From contig JAOTOL010001371.1 in NCBI GenBank assembly GCA_034440575.1, positions 62,001 to 126,000 on the forward strand: a stretch of 64,000 bases of DNA. Direction: 5' to 3'. Positions 55,496 through 64,000 of this stretch are shown here, in pieces. Position 1 is the stretch's first letter; each line of letters opens with the position of its first letter. Under the pieces are notes generated by a model. It worked only from the letters and a program-made list of their open reading frames with translations. It had not been told where the DNA came from and did not search any database. This stretch comes from Imbricaverruca yamaguchii (Eukaryota > Arthropoda > Thecostraca > Neoverrucidae). The position numbers and the translations under genes are program-made.

Positions 55496-58400
55496 GTGTA
55501 TATATGCATATATGTACGTGTTAACTATATCATGTTACAACTATAACAAAATGTTATTGTATCTACAGCATTTAATAGTACCATTGCATACCCTTTAATT
55601 GACTTAGGCTGTGACTACCGAATGTTTCCTCTTCTGATCATTTCGAGTTCACCAACAGTGACAGGTGCGATCTTACCCGTGATGCAACGTGCAGTGATGA
55701 AAAATATGCTGTTATTTGCTCGTTCCAAAGCATTGTTCCACTTGCATATTTGGCTGAGTATAGCAACAGGTACATGAGCATGCAATATTTAAAATGCATA
55801 TAATTAAGCATGCAATATATAAAATGGATTTTTGTAAGTTAGAAGAGCGAAGTCGAAGGAATATTATAGTTTATAATAATGAAGGTTTTGCACATTGCAC
55901 GTCTTCAGACCATGAATGCGACGAATGTTTTGAAAAATGTGTCGTGTACGGAAATCGAAGTATTCTAAATCTCATAATCGCCTTGATATGATGGTTCTAA
56001 TGACAGGTTCGTTCTAAAAATTGCATTTCCATTTTCAATATGTTGAATATGACTTCATTCCCTTCGTTTGATTGTTCGTTACTTGGCGCTTCGACTAGTC
56101 TTCGATTTCGATAATTTGGATTCGATAATTTGCGCCCATTCAATCTCACGCGAAGGCGGAATACAGTACAAAATGCGTTCCACCTACGGCACCTGTCGTC
56201 GGACTTACAACTGCGCAGTAGAGCGGGAACGTGAACATGAGCCAGGACACCACTTTCATTCCGAAGATATATTTTCGCTTTACATACACATGAGCTGTTC
56301 TATGCACAATCCTTGGCCCTGTCACGCTCATACTTCAGGACATCCGGTGCAGAAGTAGCTGCGTAAAACGCTAGAGTACTCTGCAATGAAATCTTATCCA
56401 GGCTGAAGTAACGACGTGAAGAAAGAAGAACGTTTGTTACGCGCCCCACCGGTTTGTCATGTCTCTTCGCCGCTCTGGCACGTGGCATGGTGACGACGGA
56501 GCGGGACGTGGACACGGTCAACGAGCTCGGAAACACACGGCACCCCCGTCCTTATTGCACAAATCACAACATTCCTTGTGTAACTTGTTTCCTTGTGCAA
56601 TTCCCTTGTGCAACTTGTACAAATTAGCCAAGTTACCCCCCCCCACCAATATGAAGCAGCACGACACTACGACAGCACACATACGCCGTCTACAAGACAG
56701 ACAACTTAATCAAGTTGCCCCCTCACATACAAAGCAGCACGGCACTACAACAACACACAGACCCTCGACTACGAGACAGACAAATTGGTCACGTCCCCCC
56801 CCCCACCCAACATACAGGCGAAGCAATAGTTGCAAGAAACGAAATCAAACAAAATGAAGAAGCAGTACGCCGCATTCACGAGCTGCCAGCTTTAAGCGTC
56901 ATGCTGGCCTATCTAAAAATATACCTAACTACTTGGTTGCATGCGAGTAATTTGAGTACCAGGCCGCCGAGCTGGTCAGTATACACGCGACGCAACACAG
57001 TCTTTCGATCCTGATTCTGATCCAGCTCGCAATTTCTGCCATTTTATTCAGCTTCCTTCTTTACTGCAGCAACAAGACAACACTTCCCTCGGCAGAACCA
57101 CGTCCAGCCGGTGCGTCTGACCGACTTCTGGCGCCACTACAACACCAGCTTCGGCGGCGCCGACAGCTACGTGGTCGACTACCTCGGCCTGCCCGCGTCG
57201 CGGCTGCTCTTCCTCTGCAACGGCTTCGACTGCCTGCCGCGCGCCACCAACGTGTTGTCGGGCCGGCCGACGCGCCACCAGCACTACGGGCCCGTGCACG
57301 TGACGGCCGCCGGCACGTGGCGGCCCTACGTCACACGTGACGGTCTGTGTCACACGTACCAGCCGCACGCCGGCCGCTCGCAGCGCTACAGCAGGTACAA
57401 CCGCGACTGGGGGCCCGAGCTGGTGTTCTACAGACTGCGCGAGGACTTCGTGCTCGACTCCAAATACTCGCTGCTGGTGGGTGGAGTTGTGGAGCCGTGG
57501 AGTTGTTGGATGTGGTGTGGAGTTGTAGAGTTGTAGAGTTGTGTAGTTGTAGAGGTGTGGAATTGTGTAGTTATAGAGTTGTGTAGTTGTATAGTTGTGT
57601 AGTTGTAGTGTTGTGTAGTTGTAGTGTTGTGTAGTTGTAGAGTAGTGTAGTTGTATAGGTGTGCAGTTGTAGAGTTGCGTAGTTGTATAGTTGTGTACTT
57701 GTAGAGTTTTGCAGTTGTATAGTTGTGCAGTTGTAGAGTTGTGTAGTTGTAGAGCTGTGGAGTTGTAGAGGTGTGTAGTTGTAGAGTTGTGTAGTTGTAG
57801 AGTTGTGTAGTTGTATGGTTGTGTAGTTGTAGAGTTGTGGAGTTGTAGAGTTGTGTAGTTGTAGAGTTGTGTAGTTGTAGAGTTGTGTAGTTGTAGAGTT
57901 GTGTAGTTGTAAAGTTGTGTAGTTGTATAGTTGTGTAGTTGTAAAGTTGTGTAGTTGTATAGTTGTATAGTTGTAGAGTTGTGTAGTTGTAGAGTTGTGT
58001 AGTTGTAGAGTTGTGTAGTTGTAGAGTTGTGTAGTTGTAGAGTTGTGTAGTTGTATAGTTGTGTAGTTGTAGAGTTGTGTAGTTGTAGAGTTGTGTAGTT
58101 GTAATGTTGTGTAGTTGTAGTGTTGTGTACTTGTAGAGGTGTGGAGTTGTGTAGTTGTATAGTTGTGTATATGTAGAGTTGTGTACTTGTAGAGGTGTGG
58201 AGTTGTATAGTTGTGTAGTTGTAGAGTTGTGTAGTTGTATAGGTGTGGAATTGCGTCGTAGCTCACGTTTCATTTAGTGGCGCTACAGCTTGTCTTGTTA
58301 TGTCTTTTATTTTTTGCATGCTACGGTGTGTAGTGTCGCATGCTACGGTGTGTGGTGCCAAGAGTCCGCCAGAAAGGAGGGCGATCGGAGTGCTGGTACA

Positions 58401-60430
58401 CTCTGCAGTTAAATGATCAACGTGTGGCTGAAAAGAGAGGTGACTGTCGAAGGTTTCCATGTAGGTCCTCTACCGCTCGGATTTCATCTGCTGTTAGTCA
58501 GTAATCACCAAGTGGTGCATTCGGTCTTCATATTGTTTCCTGTTGTGTTCTATATATTTTATTACAGTGCTCACGCATTGGCCAGTGAAGCTTATGTGTG
58601 ATTTCGAGACTATCGTTTCCAATTTCTTACCCATATTTGTACACTTCGATGTGGGCTACCTTGATGCTCCAATCTCGGTGTTTCCGTGCCTTTGGGGGGG
58701 GGGGGGGGGGGCTGGGGGCGCGCGTGGAAGCCGACTGTAATGCAGGGCTGACTGACGTTTCAAACGAGCTTCGGGCTAATGCTTCGTTTGACCCCAGCAT
58801 AGGTCAGCATTTTGCTAGGACTACCGACGCGCCATCCCGACTGAGACAGTGCAACTATGACTGAGCAACTGCCACTCTGACTGCGAGCTTAGTCGCCATG
58901 TACTGGTGTATGTGTCAAAATGCGTAAATGACTGTGGAAAACGACACATAATCGGACATGATTCTGTCCACGACCAGCATTTCCTCTATCTACTTTATTC
59001 TTCACTGGCTCAGATCAATTGCACGCACGTGATCAGCCATTTATCCATGCCATCCGCTTGCGCTGCAGATGCACGGCATCGCCGGACCCACCCCCTCCCA
59101 GAACTACCAGGTGGCACCGCGCGGCGTGTACGTCGGACCCGACATCCAGATATCGCTGCTGCTCGAGAACGACCTGACGGTGACAATACGCAAGAGTCTG
59201 CGGCGGTCGCCTTGCGTCGGCGACCCCAGCTACAGGAACATCCGGGTACGCCAGCCGGTGCGCACAACTCCGGCCACCACACGCACTGCGCGCGCGCACG
59301 CACTGTCAACGCGTGCGCTCTGGCGGCGTTCCTGATCTCGGCAGGTTGCGCTGTCGATGTTTGCGCGTGGCTCACGTGTGTCAGACGTCGCCATCACCAT
59401 GGCAACGTTTCTCGGCCGCCGCATCGCCACGCGTCTGAAGGACGGCCGCCCAGATAGACACGGCCACGGACAGCCACCAACGCGGCGGTGGTCTGCAACA
59501 ACGACGGATCGCCTTCAGTGACGTGCCGACCCCCTGGACGGCTTTGGTTCGGCCGTAGGTTCCGTCTCGCCGCCCCTAGTTGTAGAGGATAAGTAGCGCC
59601 CTCTTGCGCTCACACGAAACATCCGCCGGTTGACTGGCTGATGTCCTAAGAAGGTTCCGTTTTCACAATCAGATCATTTTACGACTAACGCAAGAATGGC
59701 TTTCCCGGATGGGCATAACGCTGTCGCACCGAAATGCATCAACTACAGAGTACGCATGACGAAATACGAAGCGCTGGGAATGCCTCGTGGGTCTCCGGCA
59801 TCGACCGTATGTCATGTGCTATGAGCCGGCACCAAATGGCGTTGGTAGTCCATCGATCCTGCATATCTGCCTGTCACACGCATATGTTGCAGGTCAGAAT
59901 TAGACAGAGTATGCCTGATATTATAAGTCGATGCCGAGCTGTGATTGAGGTCATCCATGAAAGCTTCATGATACGATTCCTGGTGCAGTTTTCATATTGC
60001 CAAACGGTGGGTAATTGAAGGTAGTTCCGAATGTTCCCCTACCAGCGATGTCACCTACGATCTACACGCTAGTCATCGCCTAAATCCCACACGATGTTCG
60101 TCGCCAATACCCTGCATCATACACATCACCCCAGTCCTACATTCGTCGCCGAAGCTACTACCCCCTGTTCGCCGGCAGTGTCAGGAGCAGTGCATGTGGC
60201 GAATGGCGATGCGAGAGGCTGGTGTGACCTGCCGGGGGCCGTGGATGATCTTCGGAGACGCGTCTGACCTCGGCCGAGACCGTGACCCGGCCGACCCGAG
60301 TATGTGCCGGCACGGACACCAGCTGCAGCTGCTGTACGACACCGAGGTGGTGCGTACGACCGCCCAGGCCCGCAGCCGGTCACGGGTCGGGCTCGAGCTG
60401 CGACCGGCGCTCCGCTCTCGAGTCTGTTAG
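53418..60430 (+). CDS. DEG/ENaC-like (pickpocket-type) sodium channel, partial
   Basis: Five exons are linked by phase-compatible GT-AG sites: 53418-53530, 54489-54600, 57096-57476, 59069-59245 and 60179 to about 60346 or later. Exon 1 gives a hydrophobic segment ([14 protein letters not shown]) like transmembrane helix 1. Exon 2 follows with RSEPVVTS and SLTVCPQY, like the post-TM1 'FPAVTIC' box. Exon 3 has [10 protein letters not shown] and DGLCHTYQP, like the 'CxxF...G.CytFN' region. Exon 4 reads [10 protein letters not shown] ... [16 protein letters not shown], like 'iH....P...v.pG'. Exon 5 begins CQEQCMW, like the 'C...C' box. The Cys-rich C-terminal half and second membrane helix were not found before 64000. 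The upstream start is uncertain, as the exon may extend to 53399 and further exons may precede it. The family call rests on motif order only. Confidence 0.6.
53569..53695. repeat. 18-bp minisatellite right after a splice donor
   Basis: Seven units of 'gttcagtacctccagcgt', starting 38 bp after the channel exon 1 donor at 53530. It is intronic. Confidence 0.9.
54300..54412. repeat. TA microsatellite
   Basis: About 110 bp of (TA)n with ATGTAC-type edges in a channel intron. A second run lies at 55433-55515. Both could extrude cruciforms. Confidence 0.95.
55120..55370. repeat. Imperfect ~36/72-bp tandem repeat in channel intron
   Basis: Alternating words 'cagctacattgccccac' and 'ctacagtgtaccacatcag' with 'agctagctttgtc' recur five to six times. 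Confidence 0.7.
55433..55515. repeat. TA microsatellite
   Basis: About 80 bp of (TA)n followed by TACATGTGTATA. No function is implied. Confidence 0.9.
57477..58255. repeat. 16-bp minisatellite abutting a splice donor
   Basis: Roughly 48 units of 'gttgtgtagttgtaga' begin within about 10 bp of the channel exon 3 donor (57476|GTGGGT). Units vary at one or two bases. The array yields long minus-strand frames of NSTTTQLY peptides that are artefacts. Confidence 0.95.
58256..59068. other. Channel intron with a 20-bp poly-G run
   Basis: A G run lies at about 58695-58713, interrupted only at its edges. Otherwise only short frames are present. Confidence 0.5.
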
Positions 60431-61449
60431 AGATCTTGTTTCCATAGGGGGGATTCAGGGATCGATTCTGGGGCAGGTTGCAGTTTGTGAGTCGGTCCCA
60501 AGATTTACTCTGGTCTCGTCTAATCCTCACCGATATAACTATTCACTTGATTGTCTTGATTGTCTTGATTACCTTGAATTAATAACATGACTGTCCGTAA
60601 TGTGGACAATCAAGGCGACAAAACAACATCTTTATAAAGAGGAAGGTAAACCGAACAATTGAAGTACGTTGAGGACATCTGCTCATTTATATTTTGCTTA
60701 AGGTGCTCGTGGACACCCATTATGATAGTTTTGTTACTCCATCCGGTCACGTATCCCATACAACTAAAAATAACACCTTTCTGAATCAAAAGCTCAATCG
60801 CTCATGGACATGTTAATGAACGAAATGCAATTACAAAAGAGCAAGGGGAGCTACTGTCCAACACTTGCAGTGGGTGTAGATACCCACCCATCCTGGAATT
60901 CCATGATGGATGCAACCCATTATGGTGCATCCATAATAAGCATTCATATAACTAGTTCCGCTCTATTTAGTATCCTAAAGGCACCATTTGGCTCTGCTTA
61001 CACTGTTTGGTGTATTTTTCTCATTGTAGGCTACCCTAGCACAATAACATAGCCCACTTACAGTCGGGATCTACCGTCTGGTCTCAACTCCGAAATCTGA
61101 AAATCACGAACGCTTCAAATCACTCGAATCAGCTAAAACAGAGGAATAAGGTCACCGCTCTGAGACCGATGCAAGTCACCAAAGCCAATGCCATGCCTTG
61201 CTATGTTTCAGCAGCACGGTGCTCTAGAACCCCCAAGACGCACTTCTCACAGGTAGATGGATAATTTGACAACTAAGTACAAGTAGAAGAGTTTGTATGG
61301 AGGGAATGCGATGGGGGATACTCTAGAGTTCGAATGTAGCCGAGTGCACGCCTAAACATCTCACGTGCGCACCACCGAATGCCAGTAGTGTGATGCAATG
61401 GCAGCCACCCTTTGAAGTTGGCAGTTCCTCTAGGCATCATTTTCAGGCG
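60431..61449. other. Non-genic interval, nothing recognised
   Basis: AT-rich sequence. No further DEG/ENaC exon with a Cys-rich or second membrane segment was recognised. Confidence 0.45.
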
Positions 61450-63600
61450 TTCTATAGATTATTCTGAAGACCGGATGATAGACGAAATGCAAATGTAGAG
61501 CCGATTTTCAAAAAAGGGAAGTTTGAAATGTGTGGGAAGCTACAGTTTGACTTCAATAATTTGCATGGTACAAGCAAAACTTGCCAAACGGAATGTACAC
61601 TCATTTATAAAGGCACAGCCTTCTAAGGGATACCCAACATGGATTTCGGTATTTAAAAAAATCTTCTTTAACTAACCTATTGGAGCTTATGGAGTATATA
61701 AAAAAGAAGGAGACTATCAAAGAAGGATTGTTGTAGTGCACTTGGACTTTAACAAAGCTCTTGAAAACGTTCCACATGGGCGTTTAATTCAGCAACTAAA
61801 ATAGCCTGGGATTGATGGTAAGGTTCTAGGTTGGATTGAAGCATGTTAATTGAAGCACGTTAAGGGGAAGGAAACAAAGGTAAGTGTTAAATGGACGTAA
61901 ATCATAATGGGAGGGTGCTCTGAGTGGAGTTTCACAGGGCTCTGTTCTGGGGCCACTTCCCTTTGTTATCTTGGTGAATAACATTGAGGCAGGGCTGATA
62001 AATAGGTAACTGGACAATTGTACGTAAAGCAAATGTACGCATGGCAGATGCACGTACGCAAATGTATGTAAGCAAATATACATAAGCGCAAATGTACGCA
62101 TGGCAATTGTACGTAAGCGCAGAGGTAGGCATGGTTAATGTACGCAGGCGCAAATGTACGTATGACAAATGTACGTGTCCGCAAAAGTACTTATCCGCAA
62201 AGGTACGTATGCGCAAATGTACGTAAGCACAGATGTACGCAATCACAAAAATACGTAAGCGCAAGTGTACGTAAGCGCAAAAGTACGTAAGCGCAAATGT
62301 ACGTAAGCGCAAATGTACGTAAGTGCCAATGTACGTAAGCGCAAAAGTATGTATGCGCATATGTACGTAAGCGCAAATGTACGTAAGCGCAAATGTACGT
62401 AAGGCCAAATGTATGTACGCAAATGCACGTATGGCAAATGTACGTATGCACAAATGTAGGTAAGAGCGAATGTACATATGGAATATGAACCCAACCAAAT
62501 GTGCTTAAACACAAAGGAACGTACGCCTAAATGTACGTGCACTGGCTCATACGCACATTCGCTCTTCCATTCTTTTACGTTTAGGTACTGTTGCGCTTGC
62601 GTACATTGGCGCTTACGTACATTGGCGCTTACGTACTTTTACCCTTACATACATTTGCGCATACGTACATTTGCGCTTCCGTACTTTTGCGCATACGTAC
62701 ATGTGCTTACGTGCATCTGCCATACGTACATTTGCCCTTACGTACATTTGTCCTAGAATCGATAAATAGGGTATCCAAATTTGCTGATGACATCAAATTG
62801 GTAGGAGTGGCTGACAATATTGAGGAATCAAGTAATATTTAGCTTCACTTGAAGAACATAAAATGTGAGCAAATCAATGGCAGATGTCTTTCAACTGAGC
62901 AGCATATAAGGTTATGCATCTTGGGTCTGAAGGCGAGACTTTCAGATATATATAGGGAGGTAGGAGATTTAATATTATTGAAGAGGAAATTACTTCAGTG
63001 TGTTAGTTTCAAACGACGTAAAAGTAGAAAATCAATTTGTTTCAGCTAGACAATCAGAACGCTGTGAACCATGAATAGGAGTGCGAAGCATAAGCACAAA
63101 GAAATGATAAAAATGCTATACTTGACGACTGTACTTCAAATGACGAAAATGCTGTACGACCCCACATATAATATTCTGCACAGGCATGCAGCCCCTACTT
63201 AGAAAAAAAGATGTAGGTATGTTAGAGAAGGTTCAGCACAAAGCCACTATACTCATCAGTTGACAAGGGAACTTAAAATACGGGGAACAACTTATAACAT
63301 TAGATATGTACTCCTTCAAGTATAGGAGATTAAGGGGTGATATGATTGAAATGCATAAAATTACAAAGTGTTGGATCAGGTCAATCTGAATGATGCCCTC
63401 CTATTCCGACTCTCAGATAGGGGTGATCAATTCAGATTAGATAACACAAGGTGTAGAACAGCTAAGTGAGAACAGGTCTTTCATCAAAGGATTGTTGAAC
63501 AGTGGAATAGCCTGGCTGCTGATGTTGTGGGGAGTCCCTCATTGAATGTGTTTAAGAAATTGGATGGACAACCATTTTAGGTTACAATATCTTGTGTTCA
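61450..63600 (+). pseudogene. Decayed LINE reverse transcriptase, interrupted by an insertion
   Basis: In shifting frames with stops the sequence shows PIFKKGKFE, LDFNKALENVPHGRLIQQL, GVSQGSVLGPLP, FADDIKLVGVAD, and a C-terminal end with GDMIEMHKI, WNSLAADVV-like text and FKKLDGQPF-like text. It is related to the LINE at 17428 but is a separate, older subfamily, closer to the remnants at 24700 and 41220. A 754-bp fold-back repeat (62007-62760) sits between the GVSQGSVLGP and FADD motifs. Confidence 0.8.
62007..62760. mobile_element. 754-bp fold-back insertion of 16-bp repeats with 10-bp TSD
   Basis: The insertion is bounded by 'gataaatagg' at 61997-62006 and 62761-62770. Its left two thirds are tandem 'acgtaagcgcaaatgt' units. 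After a ~115-bp centre (62476-62590) the right third carries the reverse-complement units 'acatttgcgcttacgt'. The outer ends are inverted repeats of each other, with ctGGACAATTGTACGTAA on the left against ctaGGACAAATGTACGTAA on the right. Removing the insert and one repeat rejoins the LINE frame across LINR|VSK. There is no coding capacity, so it would be non-autonomous. Confidence 0.85.
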
Positions 63601-64000
63601 AAGTTGAGTTCAAAGGGATAGTGGGTGGGGTGATGTCAATGCTAAGTGGGCGTACGCTGTACGGGCCCCTTTAGACAGAGTGGATGGAGTCTGAAAATTA
63701 TTGAAATGGCACTCAGGTCACATTTGCTACATGAAATCAGTGAATAGGTAAGTTATAAATACATTGATAAGTGTGGGGATGCTGGTCCCTGTGTTATTGT
63801 TGAAACGTGGACCCTTATGCTTTTGATCATACTAATAAACTGAGTAATATTCTAGCTGTATAGGTTATATAATACTACTAGCAATATATTATGTCATACA
63901 AGGTGTGCCAAGCAGTGGATCCAGTATCATCTTTCGGGATGTGACACTGATGAGATTGGCTCTGGTAGCACAATGGGGCATGATTGGAAGAGTTTGAAAT
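63601..64000. other. Window end, nothing recognised
   Basis: AT-rich DNA after the LINE remnant. No gene, RNA or repeat was recognised. Confidence 0.4.

Noticed and set aside
57428..58273. 281-residue Asn/Thr/Tyr-rich minus-strand ORF
   Set aside because: It is the 16-bp minisatellite in the channel intron.
53418..60430. P2X receptor for the channel gene
   Set aside because: The Cys pattern and the post-helix motif order fit DEG/ENaC better, and no P2X lysine motifs were seen.

Overview
The window reads as animal nuclear DNA, most likely from an arthropod and perhaps a crustacean. The basis is spliced genes with GT-AG introns and GC-rich exons in AT-rich surroundings, a QSOX gene, a DEG/ENaC-like channel gene, several LINE families, a SINE, eukaryotic tRNA-Lys(CTT) genes and an extreme load of minisatellites. 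The species assignment is inference. No search could be run; family names rest on motif recognition and exon-phase checks.

Region 1 (1-6374) is largely non-genic: a LINE 3' tail, a CCCACA array, one stand-alone tRNA-Lys gene, a 50-bp minisatellite and a GACAGA-type array with a ~151-bp higher-order period.

Region 2 (6375-22513) is the most striking part. Two inverted arms of about 2.9 kb (6375-9289 and 19739-22513) enclose about 10.4 kb with two convergent spliced genes: a SWIM zinc finger plus YqaJ-type nuclease (+ strand, 9404-14128) and a THAP plus DDE transposase (- strand, 19569-15245). A 63-bp minisatellite separates their stop codons. The nuclease intron holds an ~835-bp near-perfect palindrome with a 13-bp direct repeat on each side. 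The transposase intron holds a LINE. The arms carry tRNA-Lys copies and further fold-back DNA. I read this as one large, nested DNA transposon, possibly of the ISL2EU type, or as a transposon caught between large inverted repeats.

Region 3 (22514-32270) has no confident gene. It holds LINE remnants, a 2.4-kb repeat block that recurs at 40770-43225, and AT-rich DNA.

Region 4 (32789-40005) is a complete quiescin-sulfhydryl-oxidase gene. Its five exons join in phase to 861 codons. The splice acceptor and donor of exon 2 are tandemly duplicated, and exon 5 contains in-frame minisatellites. A broken partial copy lies at 43320-46960, split by an RNase H-bearing LINE.

Region 5 (46970-64000) is dominated by minisatellites of 34, 33, 14, 18 and 16 bp. 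Threaded through them are five phase-compatible exons (53418-60430) of a DEG/ENaC-like sodium channel, whose C-terminal half is not seen. The end carries a decayed LINE interrupted by a 754-bp fold-back insertion with 10-bp target-site duplications.
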